Origin: Serratia sp. H1w
GTDB taxonomy: Bacteria; Pseudomonadota; Gammaproteobacteria; Enterobacterales; Enterobacteriaceae
NCBI RefSeq assembly: GCF_000633355.1
Contig: NZ_AYMQ01000054.1
Span: forward strand, 62,001-126,000
DNA length: 64,000 nucleotides
Reading direction: 5' to 3'
The notes under the pieces were generated by a model. The model did not search any database, was not told where the DNA came from, and saw only the letters and a program-made list of their open reading frames with translations. Of this stretch, positions 16,304 to 26,929 are shown one piece after another; position 1 is the stretch's first letter; each line of letters begins with the position of its first letter. The position numbers and the translations under genes are program-made.

Positions 16304-17317
16304 ATGCGCGTATTGGGTATAGAAACGTCCTGCGATGAAACCGGTATTGCAGTGTATGACGATCAAACCGGTTTGTTAGCCAACCAACTCTACAGCCAGG
16401 TAAAACTGCATGCCGACTATGGCGGCGTGGTGCCGGAGCTGGCTTCTCGCGATCACGTGCGTAAAACCGTGCCGCTGATCCAGGCTGCGCTGAAAGAGGC
16501 GAACCTGAAGCCAAGCGATATCGACGGCGTGGCGTATACCGCCGGGCCTGGCTTGGTCGGTGCTTTGTTGGTCGGGGCAACCATTGGCCGCGCGTTGGCG
16601 TTTGCCTGGGGCGTGCCTGCGGTGCCAGTGCATCATATGGAAGGCCACTTGTTGGCACCGATGTTGGAAGATAACCCACCGGCGTTTCCGTTTGTGGCGT
16701 TACTGGTGTCTGGCGGTCACACCCAACTGATCAGCGTGACGGGGATCGGTGAATATACCTTGTTGGGGGAGTCGGTCGACGATGCCGCTGGCGAAGCGTT
16801 CGACAAAACCGCCAAGCTGTTAGGGCTGGATTATCCTGGCGGGCCGATGCTGTCTAAAATGGCGCAGCAGGGCACGGAAGGGCGCTTTACCTTCCCACGG
16901 CCAATGACCGATCGCCCTGGGCTGGATTTCAGCTTTTCCGGCCTGAAAACCTTTGCTGCCAATACCATCCGCTCTAACGGCAACGACGATCAGACTCGTG
17001 CCGACATCGCCCGTGCCTTTGAGGATGCGGTGGTGGATACGCTGGCGATCAAATGCAAGCGTGCGCTGGAACAGACCGGGTTTAAACGCCTGGTGATGGC
17101 CGGTGGCGTCAGCGCCAACCGTACATTGCGCAGCAAGCTGGCAGAGTTGATGAAAAAACGCGGTGGTGAAGTGTTTTATGCCCGCCCGGAATTCTGTACC
17201 GACAATGGGGCGATGATCGCCTACGCCGGGATGGTTCGGCTGAAAAACGGTGGCGATCCGGAGCTGAGCGTTACCGTACGCCCACGTTGGCCGCTGGCAG
17301 AGCTGCCTGCGGTGTAA
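16304..17317 (+). CDS. tsaD: tRNA N6-threonylcarbamoyladenosine synthase subunit TsaD
   Basis: TsaD transfers the threonylcarbamoyl group to A37 of ANN-decoding tRNAs, together with TsaB and TsaE. The 337-residue protein begins [14 protein letters not shown] and has the metal-binding HMEGH motif (about residues 111-115) and the ASKHA nucleotide fold ([18 protein letters not shown]). The frame opens at 16289, but the ATG at 16304 gives exactly the E. coli length. Divergent from rpsU and convergent with plsY. Confidence 0.96.
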   Translation: MRVLGIETSCDETGIAVYDDQTGLLANQLYSQVKLHADYGGVVPELASRDHVRKTVPLIQAALKEANLKPSDIDGVAYTAGPGLVGALLVGATIGRALAFAWGVPAVPVHHMEGHLLAPMLEDNPPAFPFVALLVSGGHTQLISVTGIGEYTLLGESVDDAAGEAFDKTAKLLGLDYPGGPMLSKMAQQGTEGRFTFPRPMTDRPGLDFSFSGLKTFAANTIRSNGNDDQTRADIARAFEDAVVDTLAIKCKRALEQTGFKRLVMAGGVSANRTLRSKLAELMKKRGGEVFYARPEFCTDNGAMIAYAGMVRLKNGGDPELSVTVRPRWPLAELPAV

Positions 17318-17322
17318 AAGCC

Positions 17323-17345
17323 AAGGGCCGGAATTTTCGGCCCTT
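17323..17345. terminator. bidirectional terminator between tsaD and plsY
   Basis: AAGGGCCG (17323-17330) and CGGCCCTT (17338-17345) form a perfect eight-pair stem with a short loop between convergent genes. Confidence 0.8.
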
Positions 17346-17347
17346 TA

Positions 17348-17986
17348 TTATTCTTCGTGCTTCTCTTCCTGCCCCACAACACTGTCTTTCTTCTTGCGGA
17401 ACTTACCCCAAATCTTCCCTTCCTGGCCGCGCCACAGGCGTTGGATATTATCGTGATGACGCATCAGGATCAGGCAGGAGAGCATAGCCACTGGGAAGGT
17501 AAACTGCGGTTTGAACCACCAGACGTAGAACGGCGCAATCAGCGCGCTGACGATCGCCCCGAGTGAGGAATAGCCACTCAGCAGTACGGTCAACAGCCAG
17601 GTACCGGTCATCAGGCCAGTGAGATCCCAGCCGATCGGTGCAATGGCACCGAACGCCGTTGCTACACCTTTACCGCCCCGGAAGTGGAAGAACACCGGAT
17701 AGATATGCCCAAGACAGGCAGCTATCGCCGTCAGGCCCAGATACAGCGGTGGGACATTGAACGCATAAGCCAACCAGACAGGCAACATCCCTTTCAGAAT
17801 ATCGAACACCAACACCGTAGCCGCAGCCAGGCGGCCGCCGATACGCAGGACGTTGGTCGCCCCTGGATTTCCCGATCCATGTTCACGCGGATCTGGTAGC
17901 CTGGCGATCCGACAAACCAGGATCGCACTGGAAACTGAGCCACACAGATACGCGAAGATAATCATGCCAAGCGCGGTAGCACTCAT
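17348..17986 (-). CDS. plsY: glycerol-3-phosphate acyltransferase PlsY
   Basis: This inner-membrane enzyme uses acyl-phosphate from PlsX to acylate glycerol-3-phosphate, the first step of phospholipid synthesis. The 212-residue protein has about five membrane segments and the family motifs GSGNPGATN (about residues 36-44) and [10 protein letters not shown]. The start [16 protein letters not shown] is at 17986; the frame extends further upstream into the divergent folB promoter region but that part is not family-like. The hydrophilic tail ends [14 protein letters not shown]. Confidence 0.95.
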   Translation of the reverse strand: MSATALGMIIFAYLCGSVSSAILVCRIARLPDPREHGSGNPGATNVLRIGGRLAAATVLVFDILKGMLPVWLAYAFNVPPLYLGLTAIAACLGHIYPVFFHFRGGKGVATAFGAIAPIGWDLTGLMTGTWLLTVLLSGYSSLGAIVSALIAPFYVWWFKPQFTFPVAMLSCLILMRHHDNIQRLWRGQEGKIWGKFRKKKDSVVGQEEKHEE

Positions 17987-18093
17987 AACGCGGTTCCGTT
18001 TAATAATGGTCGTTTTACTCGCAACATCTATGGATAATACGCATATTCCGCTGGAAGTGGTATCCGGCAAGGCCAAAAACTGAGAATGACGTG

Positions 18094-18453
18094 ATGGATA
18101 TCGTATTTATAGAAGAGCTTAGCGTGATCACCACCATTGGCGTTTATGATTGGGAACAGACTATCCAGCAAAAGCTGGTGTTCGATATCGAAATGGCGTG
18201 GGACAACCGCCAGGCGGCCGCCAGTGATGATGTGAATGATTGCCTGAGCTATGCCGATATCAGCGATGCGGTGATCCAGCATGTGCAACCCAATCGTTTT
18301 GCACTGGTGGAGCGGGTAGCAGAGGAGGTTTCCGAAATTTTGCTGCGGCGCTTTAAATCTCCCTGGGTCCGTATTAAGGTCAGCAAGCCGGGTGCGGTTG
18401 CGCACGCCAGCCGGGTTGGGGTGATCATTGAGCGTGGCAAGCGCCCAGCCTGA
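18094..18453 (+). CDS. folB: dihydroneopterin aldolase FolB
   Basis: A folate pathway enzyme that cleaves (and epimerises) 7,8-dihydroneopterin. The 119-residue protein begins [21 protein letters not shown] and has the conserved active-site region [10 protein letters not shown] and the lysine in [11 protein letters not shown]. An adjacent GTG at 18091 could also start it; the ATG at 18094 matches the E. coli N-terminus. Divergent from plsY and followed by a terminator. Confidence 0.96.
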   Translation: MDIVFIEELSVITTIGVYDWEQTIQQKLVFDIEMAWDNRQAAASDDVNDCLSYADISDAVIQHVQPNRFALVERVAEEVSEILLRRFKSPWVRIKVSKPGAVAHASRVGVIIERGKRPA

Positions 18454-18512
18454 TGAGTTGTCACTTTTATGCAACTAATGAGCGGTATTCTGGTCTGTAA
18501 CTAGAATTGTTT

Positions 18513-18546
18513 AAGCGGCAAGGTGTTGAACATTGCCGCTTTTTTG
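18513..18546 (+). terminator. folB terminator
   Basis: AAGCGGCAA and TTGCCGCTT form a nine-pair stem around a ten-base loop, followed by T6. Confidence 0.9.
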
Positions 18547-18593
18547 TGTTTGTACCTTAACGGTTTTACATTTGAAATGGGGTTAGCGGGCTG

Positions 18594-19418
18594 ATGGCGG
18601 ACATGCATTCATTGTTTGTGGCATTTGTTCTTGGGGTAGTCGAAGGGCTGACAGAGTTCCTTCCGGTTTCCTCTACTGGGCACATGATCATCGTAGGGGA
18701 ATTGTTGGGTTTTACCGGGGACAAGGCGAAAACGTTCGAAGTCATTATCCAACTGGGTTCGATCCTGGCCGTGGTGGTGGTGTTCTGGCGTCGTCTGTTT
18801 GGCCTGATCGGCATTCACTTCGGTGGTAAGCCGGTGCCTCATGAAGGGCAGACGGCAGGGCAACTGAAGTTGGGCCATATCCTGCTGGCGATGATCCCGG
18901 CGGTGGCGTTGGGGCTGTTGCTGCACGACATGATCAAATCGCTGTTTGAACCGAAAAATGTGATGTATGCGTTAGTGGTTGGCGGCCTGTTGCTGCTGGC
19001 AGCCGAATGGCTGAAGCCGAAAAAGCCAAGCGCGGTCGGGCTGGATGATATTACCTATCGCCAGGCATTTTTGATCGGTTGCTTCCAGTGTCTGGCGCTG
19101 TGGCCCGGCTTTTCCCGTTCCGGCTCCACCATTTCGGGCGGTATGCTGGTGGGCGTGAGCCGTTTTGCGGCCTCGGAGTTCTCCTTTATTCTGGCGGTGC
19201 CGATGATGATCGGGGCCAGCGGGCTAGATCTGTACAAGAGCCTGCACTTCCTGACGCTCAATGATCTGCCGATGTTTGCCGTCGGTTTCGCCACCGCTTT
19301 TGTGGTTGCGCTGATCGCGATCAAGACTTTCCTGCAGCTTATCAAGCGTATCTCGTTTGTGCCGTTCGCTATCTACCGCTTTGTTGTCGCGGCGGCGGTG
19401 TACATGGTGTTTATGTAA
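18594..19418 (+). CDS. bacA: undecaprenyl-diphosphate phosphatase (BacA/UppP)
   Basis: Recycles the lipid carrier undecaprenyl pyrophosphate for cell-wall synthesis; overexpression gives bacitracin resistance. The 274-residue membrane protein has the two family motifs, [14 protein letters not shown] (about residues 17-30) with the catalytic Glu, and [13 protein letters not shown] (about 170-182), and seven to eight membrane segments. Length matches E. coli (273). Stands alone between the folB terminator and the lactate operon. Confidence 0.96.
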   Translation: MADMHSLFVAFVLGVVEGLTEFLPVSSTGHMIIVGELLGFTGDKAKTFEVIIQLGSILAVVVVFWRRLFGLIGIHFGGKPVPHEGQTAGQLKLGHILLAMIPAVALGLLLHDMIKSLFEPKNVMYALVVGGLLLLAAEWLKPKKPSAVGLDDITYRQAFLIGCFQCLALWPGFSRSGSTISGGMLVGVSRFAASEFSFILAVPMMIGASGLDLYKSLHFLTLNDLPMFAVGFATAFVVALIAIKTFLQLIKRISFVPFAIYRFVVAAAVYMVFM

Positions 19419-19506
19419 TCTCACCAGAATCACAGGGGTGTTGCATGCTGCTGAGCGGGTGCAGTGCCCCTACAATTTTTCTGTAAAGCCTCCGCTGCAC
19501 CCTCCT

Positions 19507-19521
19507 TTTGGTCCGACCAAA
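19507..19521. promoter_or_regulatory. LldR operator, distal site
   Basis: TTTGGTCCGACCAAA is a perfect dyad of the LldR half-site TTGGT. Its centre lies 125 bp upstream of the second site, so two regulator dimers could loop the DNA around the lldP promoter, as in E. coli lldPRD. Confidence 0.75.
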
Positions 19522-19631
19522 GCCGGAAAAATGTGAATCTCAGGCACATAAACGGCAAAAAACCATACACAGACATTGCATGTTTTTAACAATAGATTAA
19601 CCATCGGTTATCAATTGTATGACTTCGCTCT

Positions 19632-19646
19632 ATTGGTAGGACCAAT
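19632..19646. promoter_or_regulatory. LldR operator, promoter-proximal site
   Basis: ATTGGTAGGACCAAT, six-base arms around AGG, lies 43 bp upstream of the lldP start codon. It matches the TTGGTNNNACCAA operator type of LldR and pairs with the upstream site. Confidence 0.8.
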
Positions 19647-19688
19647 TAAGCGGGGGCGTGAAGATGACTAATCGCTGGAGAAATCTAC

Positions 19689-21344
19689 ATGGAAGCCTGG
19701 CAACAAGTTTATGATCCCATTGGCAATATCTGGCTATCAAGCTTAATCGCGGCACTGCCGATTGCGTTTTTTTTCTTTGCGCTGATTAAGCTGAAATTGA
19801 AAGGGCACATTGCAGCGACGTTAACGGTTGGCATCGCTTTACTGGTGGCGTTATTCCTCTACCGGATGCCCATTGACCGTGCGCTCGCTGCGGTGGTTTA
19901 TGGCTTTTTCTATGGGCTGTGGCCGATAGCCTGGATCATTATCGCCGCGGTGTTTGTCTACCAGATTTCGGTCAAGACCGGGCAGTTCGACATCATCCGC
20001 TCTTCCATTCTCTCTATCACTCCTGACCAACGCTTGCAGATGCTGATCGTTGGCTTCTGTTTTGGTGCCTTTCTGGAAGGCGCTGCCGGGTTTGGTGCGC
20101 CGGTAGCGATCACCGCTGCCTTGTTGGTTGGGTTGGGATTCAATCCGTTATATGCCGCAGGGCTTTGCCTGATCGTCAATACCGCACCGGTCGCTTTCGG
20201 CGCTATGGGGATCCCGATTATCGTTGCCGGGCAGGTGACCGGGTTGGACAGCTTTGAGATCGGCCAGATGGTTGGACGCCAATTGCCGTTCCTGACCATC
20301 ATAGTGCTGTTCTGGATCATGGCGATTATGGACGGTTGGCGCGGCATCAAGGAAACCTGGCCTGCGGTGATGGTGGCGGGGGGAAGCTTTGCCTTGGCGC
20401 AGTATCTCAGCTCCAACTTTCTTGGGCCAGAGTTGCCAGACATCATCTCTTCGCTGGTTTCATTGGTGTGCCTGACGCTGTTCCTACGTGTTTGGCAGCC
20501 AAAGCGCCTGTTCCGCTTTGAGAGCGCCGAAGGGGGAACTAGCGATCAAACGCAGTCGCAGCAGCATTATACTCTAGGGCAGATTATCCGCGCCTGGATG
20601 CCGTTTATTTTCCTGACTGCGACGGTCACCCTGTGGAGCATCCCTCCGTTTAAGGCGCTGTTTGTGCAAGGTGGGGCGCTGTACGATTGGGTGCTCTCTT
20701 TTCCGGTGCCCTTTCTGGATAAGCTGGTGGCCAAAATGCCGCCGGTGGTGGCAAGCATCACGCCTTATGCCGCGGTCTTCAAACTTGACTGGTTCTCTGC
20801 CACCGGCACCGCCATTATGGTGGCGGCGATCGCCTCGGTGATCTACCTGCGTATGAAGCCTAAAGATGCGGTCACCACGTTGGCTGGAACGCTAAAAGCG
20901 CTAATGCTGCCAATCTATTCCATCGGCATGGTGTTAGCCTTTGCCTTTATTTCCAACTATTCCGGCCTGTCGGCCACCCTGGCGCTGGCATTGGCGCATA
21001 CCGGCAGCGCGTTCACCTTTTTCTCTCCGTTCCTTGGCTGGTTGGGTGTGTTCCTGACCGGCTCCGATACCTCGTCCAACGCGCTGTTTGCCGCCTTGCA
21101 GGCGACGACTGCCCAGCAGATTGGCGTCTCGGATGTGCTGCTGGTTGCGGCGAACACCACTGGCGGTGTGACAGGAAAAATGATTTCGCCGCAGTCTATC
21201 GCTATCGCCTGTGCCGCCGTAGGTTTGGTGGGGAAAGAGTCTGACCTGTTCCGCTTCACGGTAAAACACAGCCTGATCTTTACCTGTATGGTGGGGATTA
21301 TCACCACGCTACAGGCTTACTGGCTGACCTGGATGATCCCATGA
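19689..21344 (+). CDS. lldP: L-lactate permease LldP
   Basis: A 551-residue inner-membrane proton symporter for L-lactate (also D-lactate and glycolate), with 12-14 hydrophobic segments. Family landmarks include [19 protein letters not shown] near residue 123 and [15 protein letters not shown] near residue 457. GGAGA upstream of the ATG is a good ribosome binding site. First gene of lldPRD; its stop overlaps the lldR start (ATGA). Confidence 0.95.
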   Translation: MEAWQQVYDPIGNIWLSSLIAALPIAFFFFALIKLKLKGHIAATLTVGIALLVALFLYRMPIDRALAAVVYGFFYGLWPIAWIIIAAVFVYQISVKTGQFDIIRSSILSITPDQRLQMLIVGFCFGAFLEGAAGFGAPVAITAALLVGLGFNPLYAAGLCLIVNTAPVAFGAMGIPIIVAGQVTGLDSFEIGQMVGRQLPFLTIIVLFWIMAIMDGWRGIKETWPAVMVAGGSFALAQYLSSNFLGPELPDIISSLVSLVCLTLFLRVWQPKRLFRFESAEGGTSDQTQSQQHYTLGQIIRAWMPFIFLTATVTLWSIPPFKALFVQGGALYDWVLSFPVPFLDKLVAKMPPVVASITPYAAVFKLDWFSATGTAIMVAAIASVIYLRMKPKDAVTTLAGTLKALMLPIYSIGMVLAFAFISNYSGLSATLALALAHTGSAFTFFSPFLGWLGVFLTGSDTSSNALFAALQATTAQQIGVSDVLLVAANTTGGVTGKMISPQSIAIACAAVGLVGKESDLFRFTVKHSLIFTCMVGIITTLQAYWLTWMIP

Positions 21345-22111
21345 CCGACAAGCTTCAGCCCGCGCGCTTGGCCGATCAATTGGTTGAGCGCATCAAGCAC
21401 ATGATCCACGAACGCCAACTGGTTGAGGGGATGCGCTTGCCTGCCGAACGCCAATTGGCTAACGAAATGGGGGTCTCGCGTTCCTCTTTACGTGAGGCGA
21501 TCCAAAAGCTGATTAGCGAAAAAACGCTCATCAGCCGACGTGGCGGCGGTACCTATGTCTGCGACGAGTTTTCCTGGTCGCAGCATAGTATTGTGGAACC
21601 GCTGAGAACCCTGGTTGCCGACGACCCTGGCTATCGTTATGACATTCTGGAGGCCCGCCACGCTATTGAGGCCAGCACCGCCTGGCACGCGGCAATGCGC
21701 GCCACCGCCGCCGACAAGGAGAAGCTACAGGCCTGTTTTGACGCCACGTTAGCACTTAAAGAAAGCGATCATCCAGATCTGGCCGCCCAGGCCGATGTGC
21801 GCTTCCATCTGGCGATTGCCGAAGCGTCGCACAACGTGGTGTTGCTGCAAACCATGCGTGGTTTTTTCGATTTAATGCAGTCCTCAGTGATGCATAGCCG
21901 TCAGCGTATGTACACCCTACCGACGATCTTCACACGGCTGACTGAACAGCACGAGGAATTGCTGTTGGCGATCCTGGCAGGCGATCCTGAACGTGCGGGT
22001 AAAGCGGCAAAATCCCACCTGGGGTTCGTCCATTCCACCATTAAAAATCTGCATGAAGATGAGGCCAGGCAGGCGCGCATTACCCGTCTGCCTGATGAAA
22101 ATTCACTGTAA
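21341..22111 (+). CDS. lldR: transcriptional regulator LldR (FadR/GntR family)
   Basis: Controls the lactate operon. The 256-residue protein has an N-terminal winged helix-turn-helix ([27 protein letters not shown], residues about 30-57) and a C-terminal FCD ligand domain with metal-binding His residues ([19 protein letters not shown]). Lies between lldP and lldD with a four-base overlap upstream. The two TTGGTNNNACCAA dyads before lldP are its likely binding sites. Confidence 0.94.
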   Translation: MTDKLQPARLADQLVERIKHMIHERQLVEGMRLPAERQLANEMGVSRSSLREAIQKLISEKTLISRRGGGTYVCDEFSWSQHSIVEPLRTLVADDPGYRYDILEARHAIEASTAWHAAMRATAADKEKLQACFDATLALKESDHPDLAAQADVRFHLAIAEASHNVVLLQTMRGFFDLMQSSVMHSRQRMYTLPTIFTRLTEQHEELLLAILAGDPERAGKAAKSHLGFVHSTIKNLHEDEARQARITRLPDENSL

Positions 22112-22127
22112 TAAGGGAGATCGCTAG

Positions 22128-23264
22128 ATGATTATCTCAGCAGGCACGGATTATCGCGCTGCGGCGCAACGTAAGCTGCCACCGTTTCTATTTCACTACA
22201 TCGATGGCGGCGCTTACGCCGAGCACACTTTGCGGCGCAACGTGGAAGATCTGGCGCAGGTGGCTTTGAGACAGCGTGTGCTAAAGAACATGTCGGCGCT
22301 CAGTCTGGAAACCAAACTGTTTAACGAAACCCTATCTATGCCCGTTGTCCTGGGGCCGGTGGGGCTGTGTGGTATGTATGCCCGTCGTGGCGAGGTGCAG
22401 GCCGCACGGGCAGCGGAACACCAAGGCATACCGTTTACGCTGTCTACCGTGTCGGTCTGCCCGATCGAGGAGGTGGCCCCCGCCATCAAACGGCCCATGT
22501 GGTTCCAGCTGTATGTGTTAAAAGACCGCGGATTTATGCGCAACGCCCTGGAGCGCGCGAAAGCCGCAGGCTGCACCACATTGGTATTCACCGTAGATAT
22601 GCCGACGCCGGGTGCGCGTTACCGCGATGCGCATTCGGCAATGAGTGGCCCGTATGCCGCACTGCGGCGCTATGGGCAATCTGTTACTCATCCTGCCTGG
22701 GCGTGGGATGTGGGATTAAACGGACGTCCGCACGATCTGGGGAATATCTCCACTTATCTGGGAAAACCTACCGGATTAGCCGATTACATCGGTTGGCTGG
22801 GCAGCAACTTTGATCCTTCCATTTCCTGGCAAGATCTGGAATGGATCCGTGATTTCTGGCAGGGGCCAATGGTCATCAAGGGCATTCTCGACGCTGACGA
22901 TGCACGTGATGCCGTGCGCTTTGGTGCCGATGGCATCGTGGTTTCCAACCACGGTGGCCGTCAGTTGGATGGAGTTCTCTCTACCGCCCGGGCGTTGCCG
23001 ATGATTGCCGATGCGGTAAAAGGCGATATCACTATTCTGGCAGACAGTGGGGTGCGCAGCGGATTGGATGTGGTGAGGATGATCGCGCTCGGGGCGGATA
23101 GCGTGCTGCTGGGACGAGCCTATATCTATGCTCTGGCAACTGCGGGCCAGGCGGGAGTAGAAAATCTGCTTGAGTTGATCAGGAAAGAGATGAGTGTCGC
23201 GATGACGTTGACCGGCGCAAAAAGTATCGCTGAAATCAGCCGTGATTCATTGGTGTTGTTGTAG
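22128..23264 (+). CDS. lldD: L-lactate dehydrogenase (FMN-dependent, quinone-linked)
   Basis: Oxidises L-lactate to pyruvate and passes electrons to the respiratory chain at the inner membrane. The 378-residue protein has the alpha-hydroxy acid oxidase fold: FMN-binding [15 protein letters not shown], the lysine in GPMVIKGIL, and the catalytic His-Arg motif [16 protein letters not shown] precedes the start. Last gene of lldPRD; its stop codon lies inside a REP-like palindrome. Confidence 0.96.
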   Translation: MIISAGTDYRAAAQRKLPPFLFHYIDGGAYAEHTLRRNVEDLAQVALRQRVLKNMSALSLETKLFNETLSMPVVLGPVGLCGMYARRGEVQAARAAEHQGIPFTLSTVSVCPIEEVAPAIKRPMWFQLYVLKDRGFMRNALERAKAAGCTTLVFTVDMPTPGARYRDAHSAMSGPYAALRRYGQSVTHPAWAWDVGLNGRPHDLGNISTYLGKPTGLADYIGWLGSNFDPSISWQDLEWIRDFWQGPMVIKGILDADDARDAVRFGADGIVVSNHGGRQLDGVLSTARALPMIADAVKGDITILADSGVRSGLDVVRMIALGADSVLLGRAYIYALATAGQAGVENLLELIRKEMSVAMTLTGAKSIAEISRDSLVLL

Positions 23265-23285
23265 GGGCGCTGCATGCTGCGCCCG
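23261..23285 (+). repeat. REP-like palindrome at the lldD stop
   Basis: GTAGGGGCGCTGCATGCTGC plus GCCCG; GGGCGC and GCGCCC can pair around GCATGC. Identical 25-mers occur at 43183-43207 and 51679-51703. The lldD stop TAG is bases 2-4 of the unit. The following bases to 23333 contain further GCATGC-rich copies. Confidence 0.85.
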
Positions 23286-23333
23286 TTGAGCCGCATGCGA
23301 CGTCTGCTGAGTTGCATGCGGCATCCGTTTAAC

Positions 23334-24569
23334 TCAAGGTTGAGGCTCTTGTTGCTTTTTCCAGTCGGCCAGTGCCTGCTGACGGCGGCGTTTGACTTCA
23401 TCGCGGATCGCCAACCCTTGCAGGCCGCTTTCCACTACCTCTTTTACCGAAACCGCATTGGCGACCTGGTAGGCCTGGCGCAGGTAATCACCCTGTGGAT
23501 AAGGGTTGTTTTCAAAACCGGTGCGCCCGCGGGCATCGGCTTCGCTGGTGAGGATCATCTGTTCCAGCCGCTGCGGTTTGCGCCACACGTCGATAGCATC
23601 AAACAGTTTTAACAACGTTTCCGGCCGCAGTTTGTTGACCGTATGGATCAGGTCGTGATACTCCGCGACCAGCCTTGCCAGCTCACGTACCGGATTGGGC
23701 ACCCGTAGCCGTTGGCACAGTGCTTCGACCAGCCTGACGCCCGCAGGGCCGTGGCCATAGTGGTGTGGCCAGAGTTCTTGCGGCGTGATGCCTTTACCGA
23801 GATCGTGGCACAGCGCCGAGAAGCGGATATCCACTTCAGGGCTGAGTTGGGCGGCAATTGCCAACGTCATCAGCGTGTGTACGCCGGTATCAATTTCCGG
23901 GTGCCACTTCTCTGGTGCAGGCACGCCAAACAGAGCGTCGATCTCAGGGAACAGTACCTTCAGCGCCCCGCAGTCACGCAATACCTGGAAGTAAACCTGT
24001 GGGCTTTGGCTCTGTAACGCCTTCTCTGTCTCTTTCCACACGCGCTCCGCCGTCAGGGAGGCTAGTTCACCACTCTCGGCCATCTTCTGCATCAGCGCGC
24101 TGGTTTCTGGGGCGACGGTAAAGCCCTGGAACGCAAAACGGGCGGCAAAACGCGCTACGCGCAATACTCGTAGCGGATCTTCCCCGAAAGCGTCAGAGAC
24201 ATGGCGCAGCAAACGGGCGTCCAGGTCGGACTTGCCGTTATAGGGATCAACCAATTCCCCGTCATCGCCCCGCGCCATGGCGTTGATGGTGAGATCGCGG
24301 CGTAGCAGATCTTCTTCCAGCGTCACGTCTGGGGCGGCATAGCAGGTAAAACCGGTGTAACCCTGGCCGGATTTGCGCTCGGTACGGGCCAGCGCATACT
24401 CCTCATGGGTCTGTGGATTGAGGAATACCGGGAAGTCTTTACCTACCTGCTGATAGCCCAGCGCCAAAAGATCGGCCGGGGTGGCACCGACCACCACCCA
24501 ATCGTGATCGACGACCGGTAAATTGAGCAGGGTGTCACGGACGGCACCGCCGACCAGGTAAATTTTCAC
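23334..24569 (-). CDS. cca: multifunctional CCA tRNA nucleotidyltransferase
   Basis: Adds or repairs the 3' CCA end of tRNAs. The 411-residue protein has the nucleotidyltransferase head ([10 protein letters not shown] at residues 7-16, [11 protein letters not shown] near 22-32 with the metal Asp pair) and the gammaproteobacterial HD phosphohydrolase domain ([10 protein letters not shown] near residue 250) that gives phosphatase and phosphodiesterase activity. Length equals E. coli Cca (412). Convergent with lldD and downstream of ygiM on the same strand. Confidence 0.96.
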   Translation of the reverse strand: MKIYLVGGAVRDTLLNLPVVDHDWVVVGATPADLLALGYQQVGKDFPVFLNPQTHEEYALARTERKSGQGYTGFTCYAAPDVTLEEDLLRRDLTINAMARGDDGELVDPYNGKSDLDARLLRHVSDAFGEDPLRVLRVARFAARFAFQGFTVAPETSALMQKMAESGELASLTAERVWKETEKALQSQSPQVYFQVLRDCGALKVLFPEIDALFGVPAPEKWHPEIDTGVHTLMTLAIAAQLSPEVDIRFSALCHDLGKGITPQELWPHHYGHGPAGVRLVEALCQRLRVPNPVRELARLVAEYHDLIHTVNKLRPETLLKLFDAIDVWRKPQRLEQMILTSEADARGRTGFENNPYPQGDYLRQAYQVANAVSVKEVVESGLQGLAIRDEVKRRRQQALADWKKQQEPQP

Positions 24570-24642
24570 GGGTTAACTCCTCTCTATAGCTCGTTTATTC
24601 AGATTACATGAATTGGGCGATGGATGCGCAAACCAATAAAAA

Positions 24643-24660
24643 GGGCACCCGCAGGTGCCC
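24643..24660 (-). terminator. ygiM terminator
   Basis: On the minus strand GGGCACC and GGTGCCC form a seven-pair stem with a short loop, followed by TTTTTATTGG. Confidence 0.85.
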
Positions 24661-24679
24661 CAAACTGTCGAAACTGAGA

Positions 24680-25297
24680 TCAGTTCATCCAGCGATTATT
24701 CTTGCGGCGCGGGATCAGACGCGGCAACAGCAGACCGAGCAGCAGACCAACGCCAGCAACGCCGCCGCCGTACATGAACCATTGCAGAATAATGGTGCGC
24801 TGCTTGTCGTCGAGTTGCAGATTAACCGCATTGACCTTTTTCTGTGCCACCACCAGTTGATTTTTCAGATCCTGGTTTTCCTGCTGCAGGCCGCTGATGG
24901 TGCTGTCGCTGGCGGCAACTTTCTGCTGCATTTCGGCGGTGCGCTGGTTCCAGCTATTGTCGATGTTAGCCAGCTTGTCGGTCAGGGTTTTCACCTGTTG
25001 TTCCAACTCCGGTACCTGCGTGCGCAGGCTTGGTGTCTGGCTCAACTGATCCAGCGGGATCCAGACGCTACGTCCTTTGGAATCGCGGATCTGGCCATAG
25101 TTGGTGCTGTCATTGACGCTTAACAGCGCCACTTCTTCACCGGCATTCAAGGTGCCGACGATGCGATATTGATTACCTGGGCCGCTATGGACATAAGTAT
25201 TTAATTCATCGGAGATATAGCGTTTATCTTCGGCATGTGCGCCCCAAGTGATGCTAAAACTTAGCACGGCAAGGCAAATCAGGCGTAATTTCTGCAT
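24680..25297 (-). CDS. ygiM: YgiM-type SH3 domain membrane protein
   Basis: A 205-residue envelope protein. A signal peptide (MQKLRLICLAVLSFSITWGAHA, likely cut before EDKR) is followed by a bacterial SH3 domain (about residues 24-90), a long coiled coil (about 95-165) and one C-terminal membrane segment with a basic cytoplasmic tail (RLIPRRKNNRWMN). It corresponds to E. coli YgiM (TIGR04211 family), whose function is not established. Lies between cca and ygiF, as in E. coli; upstream 25298-25575 shows no gene. Confidence 0.9.
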   Translation of the reverse strand: MQKLRLICLAVLSFSITWGAHAEDKRYISDELNTYVHSGPGNQYRIVGTLNAGEEVALLSVNDSTNYGQIRDSKGRSVWIPLDQLSQTPSLRTQVPELEQQVKTLTDKLANIDNSWNQRTAEMQQKVAASDSTISGLQQENQDLKNQLVVAQKKVNAVNLQLDDKQRTIILQWFMYGGGVAGVGLLLGLLLPRLIPRRKNNRWMN

Positions 25298-25575
25298 TAT
25301 GTCATCGTTTCTGCGTGGATTTATGGAACGATAGTAGAGCGTTCAGTCTGACGGCGCAACGCTAAAACCGGAATGGGAACTATCTTACTATGGTGGATCC
25401 CGTGGGTTGCGACGTATTCCATAACGTAACAGGTTTTTTCTGCAGTTGGCAGAGTCAAGTCGGGGAGAATCGCGGTAAGATACTCCCACTGTGCGTCGTC
25501 AGGCTGAGTGCGGCTGGCGGGCTCCGCCGTCGTGAAGACTCACGCGAATGCCTAACCTATTGGTGTAAAAGAACT

Positions 25576-26883
25576 ATGAGCGTTGAAATAGAACTGAAAT
25601 TTATTGTTTCCCCTGAAGCGATCGCCACCCTTCCGGAGCGAATTGCCGCTTGGCCAAATCAGCATTCTGCGCCGCAGAAGCTGACCAACATCTACTATGA
25701 AACCGCTGATAACTTCCTGCGCAACCATGATATGGGTCTGCGTATCCGTGGTTGTGACGATAGCTATGAAATGACTATCAAAACCGCCGGCACGGTGGTG
25801 GGCGGGTTGCACCAGCGGCCGGAGTATAACGTCGCTATTGCCAAGCCTGCGCTGGCGCTGAAAAAATTCCCGGCGGATATCTGGCCGGAGGGTTGCAAAT
25901 TGGCTCCGCTGCAAAAGGCATTACAGCCACTGTTCCGCACCGATTTTGTGCGTGAAAAGTGGGTGGTCACTTACGGTGCAAGCGAGATCGAGATTGGCCT
26001 CGACCAAGGTGAGGTGTGTGCAGGTGAGTTGGCCGAGCCGTTATGTGAGCTGGAGCTGGAGCTGAAAAGCGGTGAGACCCGTGATTTGCTGGCCTTGGCA
26101 ACCGCGTTGGCAGAACAGGGCGGTTTACGCCAGGGCAGCCTCAGCAAAGCGGCCCGGGGTTATCACCTGGCGCAGGGCAATGCTGAGCGTGAGTTGCGCC
26201 CGCTAAGCGTGTTGAAACCGGCACCGAAGTCGACGGTTGAACAGGGCATGATTGCCGCTTTCGAGCTGGCGCTGAGCCACTGGCAGTATCACGAAGAGCT
26301 GTGGCTACGTGGCGACAAGCAGGCACGCCGTGCGGTGATGGAAGCCATCGGCCTGATCCGTCAGGCGTTGGTGATCTTTGGCGGCCTGGTTCCACGCAAG
26401 GCAAGCACCGATCTGCGCGCTCGGTTGACGGCGCTGGAGCCTTTGCTGGTGGATAAAACGACCCAACCGCAGGTGCTGTGTTACGGCACGGAGTATCTGC
26501 AATGTAAGTTGGCACTCACATCGTGGCTGATTACCGGCGCATGGGGGCCGTTTATCGATGCCAAATCGCAGGCGAAGCTGGATGGCTCCTTCAAGCGCTT
26601 TAGCGACATCATGTTGGGCCGTAGCGCCTCAGAGCTGAAAGAAGCCTTTACGCGCACGTTGAATGAAGATGAATATCAAGAGCAACTGCCTCGTCTGACG
26701 CGTCAGGTGCTGGCGTTTACACTGCTCTCTGGGGCCTATCCAGACAGCGAAACCGAGCCGTATATCGAAAGCTGGCGCGAACTGCAATCGGCGATTGCCG
26801 AGCGTCGGCAGGGTTGGTACGAAGCCACTCGCAAACAGGCATTATCCCATGCGCCATTCTGGTTAAACGGCGCGGTTCGTTAA
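25576..26883 (+). CDS. ygiF: inorganic triphosphatase YgiF (CYTH-CHAD)
   Basis: Hydrolyses inorganic triphosphate. The 435-residue protein starts MSVEIELKFIVSPEAIATLP with the EXEXK signature of the CYTH tunnel-fold domain (about residues 1-200), followed by a helical CHAD domain rich in conserved histidines. The frame runs upstream to 25390, but the ATG at 25576 gives the E. coli length (433) and the signature at the N-terminus. Forms an operon with glnE 46 bp downstream. Confidence 0.95.
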   Translation: MSVEIELKFIVSPEAIATLPERIAAWPNQHSAPQKLTNIYYETADNFLRNHDMGLRIRGCDDSYEMTIKTAGTVVGGLHQRPEYNVAIAKPALALKKFPADIWPEGCKLAPLQKALQPLFRTDFVREKWVVTYGASEIEIGLDQGEVCAGELAEPLCELELELKSGETRDLLALATALAEQGGLRQGSLSKAARGYHLAQGNAERELRPLSVLKPAPKSTVEQGMIAAFELALSHWQYHEELWLRGDKQARRAVMEAIGLIRQALVIFGGLVPRKASTDLRARLTALEPLLVDKTTQPQVLCYGTEYLQCKLALTSWLITGAWGPFIDAKSQAKLDGSFKRFSDIMLGRSASELKEAFTRTLNEDEYQEQLPRLTRQVLAFTLLSGAYPDSETEPYIESWRELQSAIAERRQGWYEATRKQALSHAPFWLNGAVR

Positions 26884-26929
26884 CTCCAGCGGGCCTGCCG
26901 GCCGCAGGCCATAGAACGGGTCATTCACT

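Noticed and set aside
19440-19475. A further full REP-like copy downstream of bacA
   Set aside because: Only the GTAGGGGCACTGCA half is recognisable in reverse; the palindrome is too degraded to annotate as a separate feature.
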